A DNA stretch of 64,000 nt from contig CAMCWB010000004.1 in NCBI GenBank assembly GCA_945882315.1, positions 1 through 64,000 of the forward strand. Direction: 5' to 3'. Shown piece after piece: positions 30,874 through 40,926 of the stretch; the stretch's first letter is position 1, and each line of letters starts with the position of its first letter. The translations under genes were made by a program, and so were the position numbers. The DNA is from Bauldia litoralis (GTDB lineage Bacteria > Pseudomonadota > Alphaproteobacteria > Rhizobiales > Kaistiaceae). A model generated the notes under the pieces. The model was not told where the DNA came from. It ran no database searches and worked only from the letters and a program-made list of their open reading frames with translations.

Positions 30874-31626
30874 CTATGACGATGCCGCGACGATTCCGAG
30901 GAAATCCGCCGCTTTGAGGCTGGCGCCGCCGACCAGCGCGCCATCCACATCGGCCAGCGAAAGGATCGAGGCGGCGTTGGACGGCTTCACCGAGCCTCCA
31001 TAAAGGATACTGGTCGCCGCCGCCACCGTGCCGATCCGTTCGGCCAGTCGCGCCCTTATATGGGCATGGGCCGCGGCGATGTCATCCTCGGAGGGCGTCA
31101 GGCCGGTGCCGATCGCCCAGACCGGCTCGTAAGCGACGACCAGATTGGCTGAAGTCGCCTTTTCCGGAACGGATTCAAGGATCTGGCGGGCGAGCACGGC
31201 CATCGTCTCGCCGCCGCGGCGCTGACTCTCGGTCTCACCGATGCAGAGCACCGCGAGAAGCCCGGCGCGCCACACGGCTTCGGCCTTTTGCCGCACGATT
31301 TCATTGGTTTCACCGTGATCGGCACGGCGCTCGGAATGGCCGATGATGATCAGCCTGCAGCCTGCATCGGCAACCATTTCGGCCGAGATGTCGCCGGTAT
31401 TGGCGCCGGAAGCCGCGGCGTGGCAGTCCTGCGCACCGATGAGAAGCCCGGAGCCGGCAGCTTCGGCGGCGGCCTCGCGGAGCAGCGTCGCCGGCGGACA
31501 AATCGCCACATCGCAGCCGGCGCCGGCGATCCCGGCCTTGATCGCGACGACCTCGGCGAGGCTGGCGCGCAGGCCGTTCATCTTCCAGTTTCCAGCAACC
31601 AGCGGCCGGCGCGACGGATTTGCCAT
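30874..31626 (-). CDS. tpiA: Triosephosphate isomerase
   Basis: This 250-residue TIM-barrel interconverts dihydroxyacetone phosphate and glyceraldehyde 3-phosphate. Visible motifs are the substrate Lys in AGNWKMNG, the catalytic His in IIGHSERR, the catalytic Glu in [11 protein letters not shown] and the phosphate loop [12 protein letters not shown]. It heads the tpiA-secG-pyrG run and is divergent from the flavin reductase gene and ppiD. Confidence 0.98.
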   Translation of the reverse strand: MANPSRRPLVAGNWKMNGLRASLAEVVAIKAGIAGAGCDVAICPPATLLREAAAEAAGSGLLIGAQDCHAAASGANTGDISAEMVADAGCRLIIIGHSERRADHGETNEIVRQKAEAVWRAGLLAVLCIGETESQRRGGETMAVLARQILESVPEKATSANLVVAYEPVWAIGTGLTPSEDDIAAAHAHIRARLAERIGTVAAATSILYGGSVKPSNAASILSLADVDGALVGGASLKAADFLGIVAASS

Positions 31627-31766
31627 TGTGCTCCTCGAACGATTTTTTGCGTTTCCGAGTGGAGCCGTAGCAAAAGCTTACGCAAAAGCAATCCTTCGCC
31701 GGCTTTCACCGGACAGTGGGAAGTGCCATGATCGACCTTCCTTCCCGATCGATCCCCGGAGCCGAG

Positions 31767-32891
31767 ATGTCCTCTCTTCTGTTCTCGCCGCTCGAAATCG
31801 GCGGCATGACTGTGCCGAACCGCATCGCCGTAGCGCCGATGTGCCAGTATTCGGCCGACGACGGCACCGCCAACGACTGGCACCTCCAGCATTGGATGAT
31901 GCTTGGCATGTCCGGGGCCGGCTCGATCACGATCGAAGCGACCGGCGTCGAACGGCGCGGCCGGATCACGCATGGCTGCCTGGGGCTTTATTCCGACGAG
32001 AATGAAGCCGTGATCGCACGCGGCCTCGCGGCGGCCCGGCGCGTGGCGCCGGTGGGAACCAAATTCGGTATCCAGCTCGGCCATGCCGGACGCAAGGCCT
32101 CGACCGCGACGCCCTGGCTTGGCCGAGCGCCGCTCAAGCCGCACGAAGATGCGTGGCAGACCGTCGCCCCGTCCGCCATCGCCCAGGCACCGGGCTGGCA
32201 TGTGCCGGAGGCGCTCGACGAAGCCGGCATCGAACGGATCATCGACGCCTTCGGCTCGGCGGCGGTGCGGGCCGTACGAACCGGCCTCGACTTCGTCGAA
32301 CTGCATGGCGCGCATGGCTATCTGATCCACGAGTTCTTTTCGCCGGTCTCCAACAAGCGGACCGACCAGTGGGGCGGCTCGCTCGAGAACCGGATGCGGT
32401 TTGCCCTCGCAATCCTGCGTACCGTTCGGAAGGCGGTTCCGGCGTCCATGCCGCTCGGCATCAGGCTCTCGGTCACCGACTGGGTCGATGGCGGCTTCAA
32501 TCCCGATGAGGCCGTGACCGTGGCCAAGGCGCTGAAAGCCGATGGGCTTGTCTTCGTCTGCGCATCGAGCGGCGGCGTCGCGCACGATGCCAAGATCGCC
32601 GAGATTCCGTCCTACCAGGTGCCCTTGGCCGAAAAGATTCGCCGGGAGGCGGCCATCGCCACCCGGGCGGTCGGGCTGATCGACGACCCGCTCGTCGCCG
32701 AGCGGATCGTGGCGGACGGCAAGGCCGATCTCGTGGCGCTCGGCCGCGGCTTCCTGGCCGATCCGCGCTGGGCATGGCGGGCGGCCGCTGCCCTCGGCGA
32801 GCCGCTCCACCTGGTGGCGCAGTATCACCGGGCGGCGTCGCTGGTGACGAAATGGGCGAGCCAGCCGGCGAAAGCCAAGGAAAACGCTTGA
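31767..32891 (+). CDS. Old-yellow-enzyme family NADH:flavin oxidoreductase (YqjM/NamA type)
   Basis: This 374-residue FMN enzyme has the OYE barrel signatures VPNRIAVAPMCQYSA, GIQLGHAGRKAS with the substrate-binding His, LHGAHGYLIHEFFSPVSNKR, and LVALGRGFLADPRWAW at the phosphate site. The Cys of PMCQYS is characteristic of the YqjM/NamA subgroup. Members reduce electron-poor alkenes; the physiological substrate is unknown. ATG 31767 is preceded by GGAG at six bases, which decides it against the ATG at 31728. Confidence 0.92.
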   Translation: MSSLLFSPLEIGGMTVPNRIAVAPMCQYSADDGTANDWHLQHWMMLGMSGAGSITIEATGVERRGRITHGCLGLYSDENEAVIARGLAAARRVAPVGTKFGIQLGHAGRKASTATPWLGRAPLKPHEDAWQTVAPSAIAQAPGWHVPEALDEAGIERIIDAFGSAAVRAVRTGLDFVELHGAHGYLIHEFFSPVSNKRTDQWGGSLENRMRFALAILRTVRKAVPASMPLGIRLSVTDWVDGGFNPDEAVTVAKALKADGLVFVCASSGGVAHDAKIAEIPSYQVPLAEKIRREAAIATRAVGLIDDPLVAERIVADGKADLVALGRGFLADPRWAWRAAAALGEPLHLVAQYHRAASLVTKWASQPAKAKENA

Positions 32892-32922
32892 TTTTCAAGC
32901 GAAAATCGACGCCAGCATTTCC

Positions 32923-32951
32923 TTGCGGACAAAAAGCCGTCTTTCTATAGT
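32923..32951 (+). promoter_or_regulatory. Sigma-70-type promoter for ppiD (possibly the trp operon)
   Basis: TTGCGG (32923-32928) and TATAGT (32946-32951) are separated by 17 bases, close to the alphaproteobacterial housekeeping consensus. It lies 45 bases upstream of the ppiD ATG, which has GAGG at good spacing. Assignment is by pattern only. Confidence 0.5.
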
Positions 32952-32995
32952 CCGCGCGCCAAGCCGCAGGCCGCGGCTTCCTTTTCGAGGTTGAA

Positions 32996-34903
32996 ATGCT
33001 CGACTCGCTCCGCAAGCACGCCTCCGGCTGGATAGCCCAGATTTTCATCGCCTTGCTGGTGGTCAGCTTCGCGGTATGGGGCATTGCGGACATCTTCACG
33101 GGATTCCGTGCGGACGAGGTCGCGGAGGTCGGCGACACCGAGATCACGACGAGCGATTTCGCGCGCCAGTATGACGTGGCGATGCAGAGCATGAGCCGCC
33201 AGATGGGCCGGCCGATGACGGCCGAGCAGGCGCAGATGTTCGGCGTGCCGGCGCAGGTGCTCGGGCGGCTGGTCAGCCAGGCGACGCTCGACGACGTCGC
33301 CAAGCAGTTCGGCCTCGGCATCTCCAATGCGGCGCTCGCCAAGAAGATCGGCGAAGACCCCTCCTTCCGCGGCCCGACGGGCTCGTTCGACCGCCTGCAG
33401 TTCACGCAGCTTCTGCGCAATGCCGGCATGACCGAGGACATGTTCGTCCGCGACCAGCACAAGGCGATGCTGCGCTTCCAGGTTTCCGACGGGCTGGTCG
33501 GCGGCGCCGCAAGCCCCGAGGCCTATCTGAAGGCCCTGCATGAATACCGGACCGAGGCGCGCGACATCCGCTATCTCCTCCTCACTGCGGCAGTCGCCGG
33601 CCCGATCCCGGAGCCAACCGACGCCGAGCTCACCGGCTATTTCGGCGCCAACAAGGCCAACTGGCGCGCCCCGGAATTCCGCGCCCTGTCGTATTTCAAG
33701 GTCGTCCCCGCCGATCTCGCCAAGCCGGACGCGGTCACCGAGGAGCAGACGCGCGCCAATTACGACGCCAACATCCGCGACTATTCGGTGCTCGAACGAC
33801 GCCGGGTGTCGCAGATCCATTTCGACACCAAGGCCGATGCCGACGCGGCGGCTGCCGCGATCACCGGCGGCAAGACCTTCGAGGCGATCGCGACGGATCG
33901 GAAGCTGACGCCGACCGATACGGCGCTCGGCCTCGTGACGCGCGACGAGATCATCGACAAGAAGATCGCCGAGGCGGCCTTCGGGCTCGACGCCAACAGC
34001 GTCAGCGGCGTCATCGACAGCGATTTCGGCTTCATCATCGCCAAGGTCGAAGAGATCCAGCCCGGCTCGGTCAAGCCCTTCGATACGGTCAAGGCCGAGA
34101 TCAAGCAGAAGATGGCGGTCGCCGAGGCGGCGCGGAAGATCATCCAGACCTATGACGAGGTCGAGGACATGCGCGCCGGCGGCGAGACGCTGAAGGAGAT
34201 CGCCACCAAGCTTGCCGTGCCTTATGTGAGTGTCGCGGCGGTCGACCGGAACGGCAACGATGCCAACGGTACCAAGGTCGCCGACCTGCCCGGCGGCGCG
34301 ACGCTGCTCGCGACTGCTGCCGAGAGCGACGTCGGCATCGAGAATGACGCGGTCCGCATCGAGGATAACGGCTACGCCTGGTTCGAGGTGACCGCGGTGA
34401 CCGCCGAGCGCGACCGCGAGCTCAGCGAGGTTCGTGAGAAGGTCGTCGCCGACTGGAAGAAGAGCCAGACCGAAAAGCGGATCGAAGACAAGGCCGAGGA
34501 TGCCCGCAGCAAGATCGCGGCGGGCACGGCGATCGAGGCGATCGCCACGGAGCTTGCCGTCGAGGTCAAGACCGCGGCGAAGCTGCTGCGCTCGGCGCAG
34601 CCGCCGGCCGACCTTGCCGCCTCCGCCGTGAGCGCCGCCTTCGCCGGGCCGACCGGGCATGTCGCCGTCGCCGATGGTGCGGCTGAAGGCACCAAGGCGG
34701 TGATCGTGGTCTCGAATGCGGTCGTGCCGGCCTTCGATCCGGCGGCGGCCGACCTGCCGCAGATCCGGACGCAGGTCTCCGAGCAGCTTGCCAATGACTA
34801 TATGCAGCAGTTCCTGGTCGAGATGCAGAACCAGCTCGGGCTTTCGGTCAATCAGGCCGCCGTGCAGGCCGTCATCGGCCAGCAGCAGCAGCCAGGTCTC
34901 TGA
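32996..34903 (+). CDS. ppiD: Peptidyl-prolyl isomerase PpiD/SurA-type periplasmic folding factor
   Basis: This 635-residue membrane-anchored protein has an N-terminal helix (about 14-34), a SurA_N-like helical domain (about 40-160), a parvulin-type rotamase domain (about 250-360, RRVSQIHFDTKADADAAA) and a long helical C-terminal part. PpiD assists folding of secreted proteins at the SecYEG exit. In Hyphomicrobiales it regularly sits upstream of trpE after tpiA, as here. Isomerase activity itself is uncertain, because parvulin domains of PpiD are often weak. Confidence 0.93.
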   Translation: MLDSLRKHASGWIAQIFIALLVVSFAVWGIADIFTGFRADEVAEVGDTEITTSDFARQYDVAMQSMSRQMGRPMTAEQAQMFGVPAQVLGRLVSQATLDDVAKQFGLGISNAALAKKIGEDPSFRGPTGSFDRLQFTQLLRNAGMTEDMFVRDQHKAMLRFQVSDGLVGGAASPEAYLKALHEYRTEARDIRYLLLTAAVAGPIPEPTDAELTGYFGANKANWRAPEFRALSYFKVVPADLAKPDAVTEEQTRANYDANIRDYSVLERRRVSQIHFDTKADADAAAAAITGGKTFEAIATDRKLTPTDTALGLVTRDEIIDKKIAEAAFGLDANSVSGVIDSDFGFIIAKVEEIQPGSVKPFDTVKAEIKQKMAVAEAARKIIQTYDEVEDMRAGGETLKEIATKLAVPYVSVAAVDRNGNDANGTKVADLPGGATLLATAAESDVGIENDAVRIEDNGYAWFEVTAVTAERDRELSEVREKVVADWKKSQTEKRIEDKAEDARSKIAAGTAIEAIATELAVEVKTAAKLLRSAQPPADLAASAVSAAFAGPTGHVAVADGAAEGTKAVIVVSNAVVPAFDPAAADLPQIRTQVSEQLANDYMQQFLVEMQNQLGLSVNQAAVQAVIGQQQQPGL

Positions 34904-34923
34904 CCGGGCGGGTTGAAAGCAGA

Positions 34924-36438
34924 ATGAAGATCCAGCCTGCCGCCGCCGATTTCGCTCGCTCCTACGATTCCGGCAAGCCGCAGGTCGTGTGGACGCGGCT
35001 CGTCGCCGATCTCGAGACGCCGGTCTCGGCGATGCTCAAGCTCTCGACCGGGCGCGTGAACTGTTTTCTGCTGGAATCGGTCGAGGGCGGCGCCGTGCGT
35101 GGCCGCTATTCGATCATCGGCATCGAGCCCGACCTCATCTTCCGCGCGACCGGCAGCAAGGCCGAGATCAACCGCGACCCGAAGGGGCATCCGGATCGCT
35201 TCGAGGCTTTGGCCGAGCTGTCGCTGGAAGCGCTCAGGACGCTGATCGGCGACTCCCGCATCCACCTGCCTGCCGAACTACCGCCGCTCTCGGCGGGCAT
35301 CTTCGGCTATCTCGGCTACGACATGGTGCGGCAGATGGAGGAGCTCGGCGCGCCGCCGCCCGATCCGCTGGGCTTCCCCGATGCGATCCTGATCCGGCCG
35401 ACGGCAACCGTCGTCTTCGACGCGGTCAAGGACGAGATCACCATCGTCTCGCCGGTACGCCCGGCCGCCGGCGTCAGCGCCGAACAAGCTCTCGCGCGCG
35501 CCACCGACCGGCTGATCGCGATCGTCGAATCGCTCGACACGCCGCTCGACAAATCGGCGGCGGCGCCCGAGGTCGACCTTACCGTCGACGTCGTCTCCAA
35601 TACGTCGCGCGAGCGCTATCTCGACATGGTCCGGAAGGCGAAGGAATACATCGCCGCCGGCGACATCTTCCAGGTCGTGCTGTCGCAGCGCTTCGAGGCA
35701 TCCTTCACGCTACCGCCCTTCGCGCTCTACCGGGCGCTCCGCCGGGTGAACCCCTCGCCCTTCCTCTATTATCTCGACTTCGGCGATTTCGCGCTGGCCG
35801 GCTCCAGCCCGGAAATCCTCGTGCGCGTGCGCGACGGCGAAGTGACGATCCGGCCGATCGCCGGAACGCGGCGGCGCGGCGCGACACCCGAGGAAGACAA
35901 GGTGCTGACCACCGAGCTTCTCGCCGATCCGAAGGAGCGCGCCGAACATCTGATGCTGCTCGACCTCGGCCGCAACGATGTCGGGCGGGTCGCCGAGATC
36001 GGCACGGTGAAGGTGACCGGCCAGTTCTTCCCGGAATATTACAGCCACGTCATTCACATCGTCTCGAATGTCGTCGGCGCGCTCGCAAAGGAGCACGATA
36101 CGCTCGATGCGCTCGCCGCCGGTTTCCCGGCCGGCACGGTCTCCGGCGCGCCGAAGGTGCGCGCCATGCAGATCATCGACGAGCTCGAGGCGGAGAAGCG
36201 CGGGCCCTATGCAGGCTGCGTCGGCTACTTTTCAGCCGATGGCGCGATGGATACCTGCATCGTGCTGCGCACCTCGATCGTCAAGGACGGCAAGATGTAT
36301 GTACAGGCCGGCGCCGGCATCGTCGCGGACTCGGTGCCGGAAAGCGAGTTCGAGGAATGCGTCAACAAATCGAAGGCTCTTTTCCGCGCCGCGGAAGAGG
36401 CGGTAAGGTTTGCCTCCACCGTCGGCCGGGGGCAGTGA
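34924..36438 (+). CDS. trpE: Anthranilate synthase component I
   Basis: This 504-residue chorismate-using subunit is the first committed enzyme of tryptophan synthesis. It shows SPFLYYLDFGDFALAGSSPEIL, TIRPIAGTRRRGATPEED, and the C-terminal AGFPAGTVSGAPKVRAMQIIDELE. It is a separate gene here, whereas some Rhizobiaceae carry a trpE-trpG fusion. Only 20 bases separate it from ppiD, so there is no room for a leader peptide or attenuator. It begins trpE-trpG-trpD-trpC-moaC. Confidence 0.97.
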   Translation: MKIQPAAADFARSYDSGKPQVVWTRLVADLETPVSAMLKLSTGRVNCFLLESVEGGAVRGRYSIIGIEPDLIFRATGSKAEINRDPKGHPDRFEALAELSLEALRTLIGDSRIHLPAELPPLSAGIFGYLGYDMVRQMEELGAPPPDPLGFPDAILIRPTATVVFDAVKDEITIVSPVRPAAGVSAEQALARATDRLIAIVESLDTPLDKSAAAPEVDLTVDVVSNTSRERYLDMVRKAKEYIAAGDIFQVVLSQRFEASFTLPPFALYRALRRVNPSPFLYYLDFGDFALAGSSPEILVRVRDGEVTIRPIAGTRRRGATPEEDKVLTTELLADPKERAEHLMLLDLGRNDVGRVAEIGTVKVTGQFFPEYYSHVIHIVSNVVGALAKEHDTLDALAAGFPAGTVSGAPKVRAMQIIDELEAEKRGPYAGCVGYFSADGAMDTCIVLRTSIVKDGKMYVQAGAGIVADSVPESEFEECVNKSKALFRAAEEAVRFASTVGRGQ

Positions 36439-36447
36439 GCGAGCGCC

Positions 36448-37059
36448 ATGGCTTTCCTCGTCATCGATAACTACGACAGCTTCACCTACAATCTCGTCCA
36501 CTTCCTGGGCGAGCTTGGCGCCAAGCTCGTCGTGCGCCGCAACGACAAGATCACGGTCGACGAGGTGCGGGCGATGGACCCGGACGGCATCGTCATTTCG
36601 CCCGGCCCCTGCACCCCCAACGAAGCCGGCATCTGCCTCGACCTCATCGCCAAGGCCGGCGCGACGATCCCGATCTTCGGCGTCTGCCTCGGCCACCAGG
36701 CGATCGGACAGGTCTATGGCGGCAAGGTCATCCGCGCGCCGAAGCTGATGCATGGCAAGGTGAGCGAGATCCGCCATACCGGGCGCTCGGTCTTCCGCGG
36801 CATCAACGGCGACTTCAAGGCGACGCGCTACCACTCGCTGACCATCGAGCCCGCCAGCGTGCCGGCCTCGCTGGAAGTGACTGCCGGCAGCGACGACGAC
36901 GTCATCATGGGCGTGATGCACAAGGAGCATCCCGTGCATGGCGTCCAGTTCCACCCGGAAAGCATTGCCTCCGAGCACGGCCACCAGATCCTGAAGAATT
37001 TTATCGACCTCTCCGCCGACTGGAACGCGAAGCACCGCGCCAAGCGCTCCGCCGCCTGA
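36448..37059 (+). CDS. trpG: Anthranilate synthase component II, glutamine amidotransferase
   Basis: This 203-residue class I glutaminase delivers ammonia to TrpE. It has the nucleophile Cys in [12 protein letters not shown] (about residue 79-90), the [14 protein letters not shown] start and the catalytic His-Glu in [13 protein letters not shown]. It follows trpE by nine bases. It may alternatively serve 4-amino-4-deoxychorismate synthase, but its place between trpE and trpD makes the tryptophan role primary. Confidence 0.96.
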   Translation: MAFLVIDNYDSFTYNLVHFLGELGAKLVVRRNDKITVDEVRAMDPDGIVISPGPCTPNEAGICLDLIAKAGATIPIFGVCLGHQAIGQVYGGKVIRAPKLMHGKVSEIRHTGRSVFRGINGDFKATRYHSLTIEPASVPASLEVTAGSDDDVIMGVMHKEHPVHGVQFHPESIASEHGHQILKNFIDLSADWNAKHRAKRSAA

Positions 37060-37084
37060 CCAACGCCTGAAGGAAGAAGCGAAC

Positions 37085-38098
37085 ATGGCCGACCTCAAGC
37101 CGCTCATCGCGAAGGTCGCGACCGGCGCCTCGCTCTCGCGAGCCGAGTCGGAGCAGGCTTTCACGATCATCATGTCGGGCGAGGCGACGCCGTCCCAGAT
37201 CGGCGGCTTCCTGATGGCACTCCGGGTACGCGGCGAGACGGTCGACGAGATCGCTGGCGCGGTCGCAACCATGCGCGCCAAGGCGACGCCGGTCGAAGCC
37301 CCGGCCGGCGCCATCGACGTGGTCGGCACGGGCGGCGACTCGGCCGGCACCTACAACATCTCGACGACCGCGGCCTTTGTCGTCGCCGGCGCGGGCGTGC
37401 CGGTCGCCAAGCACGGCAACCGTGCCCTCTCCTCTAAATCGGGCTCCGCCGACATTCTCGCGGCGCTCGGCGTCAAGATCGAGCAGACGCCGGAAGGCAT
37501 CGCGAAATGCATCCGCGAGGCCGGCATCGGCTTCATGTTCGCGCCGGCCCATCACTCGGCGATGAAGCATGTCGGGCCGACGCGCGTCGAGCTCGCCACG
37601 CGGACGGTCTTCAACCTGCTCGGCCCGCTTTCCAACCCGGCCGGCGTCAAGCGGCTGCTGGTTGGCGTCTTCTCGCCGCAATGGCTGGAGCCGGTCGCCA
37701 ATGTGCTGAAGGATCTCGGCACCGAGGCGGCATGGGTCGTCCACGGCGCCGGTGGCGTCGACGAGATTTCGGTCGCCGGCAAGACGAAGGTCGCCGAGCT
37801 GAAGGATGGCAAGGTGACGACCTTCGAGATCTCGCCCGGCGATGTCGGCCTGCCCGAGGCCCCGCTCGACGCGGTCAGGGGTGGCGACGCGACGGTCAAC
37901 GCCGCGGCGCTGCGTAAGCTCCTCGACGGAGAACAGAGCGCCTACCGCGACACCGTGCTTCTCAACGCCGGCGCAGCGCTGGTAGTCGCCGGCAAGGCCA
38001 AGACGCTGAAGGACGGCGTGGCGCTCGCCGCCGCGTCGATCGACGAAGGCAAGGCGAAGGCGCGCCTCGAACAGCTCGTCGCTGTCTCGAATTCGTGA
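37085..38098 (+). CDS. trpD: Anthranilate phosphoribosyltransferase
   Basis: This 337-residue enzyme attaches phosphoribose from PRPP to anthranilate. The conserved [15 protein letters not shown] (about 80-94) and [15 protein letters not shown] (about 108-122) motifs bind PRPP and Mg2+, and [14 protein letters not shown] is the family signature. Full length, no anomalies. It is 25 bases after trpG and seven before trpC. Confidence 0.97.
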   Translation: MADLKPLIAKVATGASLSRAESEQAFTIIMSGEATPSQIGGFLMALRVRGETVDEIAGAVATMRAKATPVEAPAGAIDVVGTGGDSAGTYNISTTAAFVVAGAGVPVAKHGNRALSSKSGSADILAALGVKIEQTPEGIAKCIREAGIGFMFAPAHHSAMKHVGPTRVELATRTVFNLLGPLSNPAGVKRLLVGVFSPQWLEPVANVLKDLGTEAAWVVHGAGGVDEISVAGKTKVAELKDGKVTTFEISPGDVGLPEAPLDAVRGGDATVNAAALRKLLDGEQSAYRDTVLLNAGAALVVAGKAKTLKDGVALAAASIDEGKAKARLEQLVAVSNS

Positions 38099-38105
38099 GG
38101 CGGCG

Positions 38106-38918
38106 ATGACCGACATCCTCCGCAAGATCGAGGCGACCAAGCGCGAGGAGATCGCCGTGGCGAAGGCTGCCGTGTCGCCCAACCAGATGCGCGAGCGTGC
38201 GCTGGCAGAGCCGCCGGCGCGCGGTTTCCTGAAGGCGATCGAGGCGACCATAGCCGCGGGTCGCACGGCACTGATCGCCGAGGTCAAGAAGGCAAGCCCG
38301 TCGAAGGGCCTGATCCGCGCCGACTTCAATCCGCCGGTGCTCGCGAAGGCCTATGCGACGGGCGGCGCGACCTGTCTCTCGGTGCTGACCGATGGCCCCT
38401 ATTTCCAGGGCGGCCCCGCTGACCTCCAGGCGGCGCGGAAGGCGGTGTCCCTGCCGGCGCTCCGCAAGGATTTCATGTTCGAGCCCTATCAGGTCTACCA
38501 GTCGCGGGCGCTCGGCGCCGACTGCATCCTGATCATCATGGCGGCGCTATCCGACAACGAGGCGCGGGCGATCGAGACGACCGCCTTCGAGCTCGGCATG
38601 GACGTGCTGATCGAAGTCCATGACGAGGCTGAACTCGAGCGCGCGCTCCGGCTCAGGTCGCGGCTCGTCGGCATCAACAATCGCGACCTCCGCACCTTCG
38701 AAACGTCGCTTGCCGTCAGCGAGCGGCTGGCGGCGCTGGTGCCGAAGGATCGCGTGCTGGTCGGCGAGAGTGGCATCTTCACGCCGGTCGACGTGGCGCG
38801 GCTGGCGACGGTCGGCATAAGGACGATCCTGGTCGGCGAAAGCCTGATGCGGCAGGACGACGTCGCGGCGGCAACCGCCGGACTTCTCGGCTTGCCCGTC
38901 GGCGCAACGGCGGGCTGA
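38106..38918 (+). CDS. trpC: Indole-3-glycerol phosphate synthase
   Basis: This 270-residue TIM-barrel closes the indole ring. Visible signatures are [11 protein letters not shown] (about 60-70), the catalytic Lys in [21 protein letters not shown], and [14 protein letters not shown], ending with [13 protein letters not shown] separate trpF does not follow; moaC does, three bases downstream. This trpDC-moaC-moeA-lexA order is common in Hyphomicrobiales. Confidence 0.97.
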   Translation: MTDILRKIEATKREEIAVAKAAVSPNQMRERALAEPPARGFLKAIEATIAAGRTALIAEVKKASPSKGLIRADFNPPVLAKAYATGGATCLSVLTDGPYFQGGPADLQAARKAVSLPALRKDFMFEPYQVYQSRALGADCILIIMAALSDNEARAIETTAFELGMDVLIEVHDEAELERALRLRSRLVGINNRDLRTFETSLAVSERLAALVPKDRVLVGESGIFTPVDVARLATVGIRTILVGESLMRQDDVAAATAGLLGLPVGATAG

Positions 38919-38920
38919 GC

Positions 38921-39409
38921 ATGGCCCGCGGCGCCCGCCTCACCCATCTCGACAAGGCCGGCGCGGCGAACATGGTCGACGTGTCGGAGAAGGCGGTGAC
39001 AGAGCGTGTTGCCATCGCCGAGGGCGCGGTGGTGATGGCGGCGAAGACGCTCGACATGATCGTGGCCGGGAACGCCAAGAAGGGCGACGTGATCGGCACG
39101 GCGCGGATCGCCGGCATCATGGCGGCGAAGCGCACGCATGAACTGATCCCGCTCTGCCACCCGATCGGGTTGACCAAAGTGACGGTCGAGATCGAGCCTG
39201 ACGCGACGCTGCCGGGCCTCCGCGTCCGCGCTACGACGAAGGTCGCCGGCAAGACAGGCGTCGAGATGGAGGCGCTGACGGCGGTGTCGGTCGCCTGCCT
39301 GACGATCTACGACATGGCCAAGGCCGTCGACCGTGGCATGCGGCTCACCGACATCCGGCTCGTCGAGAAGCGCGGCGGCCGCTCGGGCGTGTGGAAGGCG
39401 AAGCGATGA
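38921..39409 (+). CDS. moaC: Cyclic pyranopterin monophosphate synthase MoaC
   Basis: This 162-residue enzyme acts second in molybdenum-cofactor synthesis, after MoaA. It has [18 protein letters not shown] near residue 13, the [15 protein letters not shown] substrate motif with the catalytic His (about 78), and [23 protein letters not shown] (about 112). It is almost fused to the trp operon (two-base gap from trpC), so Moco synthesis shares the trp transcript. A 200-base inverted-repeat element separates it from moeA. Confidence 0.97.
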   Translation: MARGARLTHLDKAGAANMVDVSEKAVTERVAIAEGAVVMAAKTLDMIVAGNAKKGDVIGTARIAGIMAAKRTHELIPLCHPIGLTKVTVEIEPDATLPGLRVRATTKVAGKTGVEMEALTAVSVACLTIYDMAKAVDRGMRLTDIRLVEKRGGRSGVWKAKR

Positions 39410-39465
39410 ATTCGCGTTGCGCGTCCGAGCCGTATGGCGTCACTCCATCCGTTGGCGCGGCCCTA

Positions 39466-39665
39466 CCCTCTCCCATAGGGAGAGGGCTTCGAGCCTTAAT
39501 GAGCGGAGCGAGTTTAGGCGAGAAGGGTGAGGGGTTGTCGCCTGTCGGCATTGCTCGGTGGCTTCATCGAGGAGAACGGATAACCGGTGCCGCAACCCCT
39601 CACCCCGCCGTTCTAAAGCTCACTGCGTTCGCCAAGAACGGCGGCCCTCTCCCTATGGGAGAGGG
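39466..39665. repeat. About 200-bp nested inverted-repeat element between moaC and moeA
   Basis: Two perfect 9-3-9 hairpins (39466-39486 and 39645-39665) are built from nearly the same sequence. Perfect 12-base arms lie inside them (39526-39537 against 39593-39604), so the whole unit is an imperfect inverted repeat. A further internal hairpin spans 39608-39641. It has the organisation of a small MITE-like or REP-like element inserted within an operon. No open frame of its own is credible. Confidence 0.7.
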
Positions 39666-39699
39666 TGCTCAGCCGTTCATCGAGAATTAGGGGCGTCTC

Positions 39700-40926
39700 A
39701 TGGCCGGCCTAATCCCCGTCGACGAAGCAATTGCGCGGATCGTGGCGGGGGTGGCGCCGCTACCGGGCGAGAGGGTTGCGCTGGCCAGTTCGCTCGGGCG
39801 GACGCTGGCGGAGCCGCTTGCCGCGACGCGGACGCAACCGCCCTTCCCGGCTTCGGCGATGGATGGTTATGCCGTGCGCGCGGCGGATACCGTAGCGGTG
39901 CCGGCGCGGCTGACGGTGATCGGGACGTCCGCGGCGGGACATGGATTCGCCGGCACGGTCGGCCCCGGCGAGGCGGTCAATCTCTCGACCGGCGCGCCAC
40001 TGCCTGAAGGCGCCGATGCGGTGCTGATCAAGGAGAATGCCGAGCGCCTCGACGCGACCAACGTCATCGCGCTGGAGCCCTGCATCGCCGGCCGCAACAT
40101 CAGGGCCCCCGGATACGACTTCCGCCAGGGCGACGAAATCCTGCCGGCGGGGCGAAGGCTCTCGGTGCGCGAGATCGCGGTCGCCGCGGCGATGAACCAT
40201 CCGACCGTGCCGGTGCGCCGCAGGCCGAAAGTCGCGCTGATCGCGACCGGCGACGAGTTGGTGCTGCCGGGCATGATCCCGGGACCGGACCAGATCGTCG
40301 CCTCGACCGGACCGGCGCTCGCCGCCTTTGTGCAGCTCAACGGTGGCGAGGCTTATGATCTCGGTATCGCGCTCGACACCAAGGCGGCGATCGGCGCCAG
40401 GATCGACGAGGCGCTGGTGCTGCCGGCCGAGATCATCGTGACGCTCGGCGGCGCCTCGATCGGCGACCACGATCTGGTGCAGTCGACGCTGGCCGATAAA
40501 GGCATGGCACTCGATTTCTGGAAGATCGCCATGCGGCCGGGAAAGCCGCTGATGTTCGGCCGGCTCGGCGAGACGCGTGTTCTCGGCCTGCCGGGAAACC
40601 CGGTATCGAGCATCGTCTGCTCGATCCTGTTCCTGAAGCCGCTGCTTGCGGCCCTGACCGGCGAGCCGGTGGCCGACCCGTCCGAGCCGGCGCTGCTCGG
40701 CGGCGACCTGCCCGAGAACGACAATCGGCAGGATTATCTCCGCGCGACGCTGACGATCGAAGCCGACGGACTGCCGGTGGCGAAGGCGCTGTCGCGGCAG
40801 GACAGTTCGGGGTTGGGGGTTCTCTCCTCGTCGCAATGTCTGATCATCCGCGCGCCTTTCGCGCCGCCGGCCAAGGCGGGCGAGCCGTGCCGCGTCGTGC
40901 GGCTCCGCGACTGGCAGCTCATGTGA
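39700..40926 (+). CDS. moeA: Molybdopterin molybdenumtransferase MoeA
   Basis: This 408-residue enzyme inserts molybdate into adenylated molybdopterin. It has the N-terminal PPFPASAMDGYAVRAADT, the STGAPLPEGADAVLIKEN loop, the MoCF-binding VALIATGDELV region (about 180), GGASIGDHDLVQ and LGLPGNPVSSIV. It is full length. The stop overlaps the GTG start of the next gene (ATGTGA), so the downstream cysteine protein is translationally coupled to it. Confidence 0.97.
   Translation: MAGLIPVDEAIARIVAGVAPLPGERVALASSLGRTLAEPLAATRTQPPFPASAMDGYAVRAADTVAVPARLTVIGTSAAGHGFAGTVGPGEAVNLSTGAPLPEGADAVLIKENAERLDATNVIALEPCIAGRNIRAPGYDFRQGDEILPAGRRLSVREIAVAAAMNHPTVPVRRRPKVALIATGDELVLPGMIPGPDQIVASTGPALAAFVQLNGGEAYDLGIALDTKAAIGARIDEALVLPAEIIVTLGGASIGDHDLVQSTLADKGMALDFWKIAMRPGKPLMFGRLGETRVLGLPGNPVSSIVCSILFLKPLLAALTGEPVADPSEPALLGGDLPENDNRQDYLRATLTIEADGLPVAKALSRQDSSGLGVLSSSQCLIIRAPFAPPAKAGEPCRVVRLRDWQLM

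Noticed and set aside
32945-34660. 571-codon open frame antisense to ppiD
   Set aside because: High-GC shadow of the ppiD codons; composition is rich in Arg, Asp, Gly and Leu with no family motif, whereas the plus strand encodes a recognisable PpiD.
34904-34923. Possible trp leader peptide or attenuator
   Set aside because: Only 20 bases separate ppiD from trpE, too short for a leader peptide and alternative hairpins.
34989-36470. 493-codon open frame in another frame of trpE
   Set aside because: Arg/Gly/His-rich out-of-frame translation of trpE; trpE itself is complete with all motifs.
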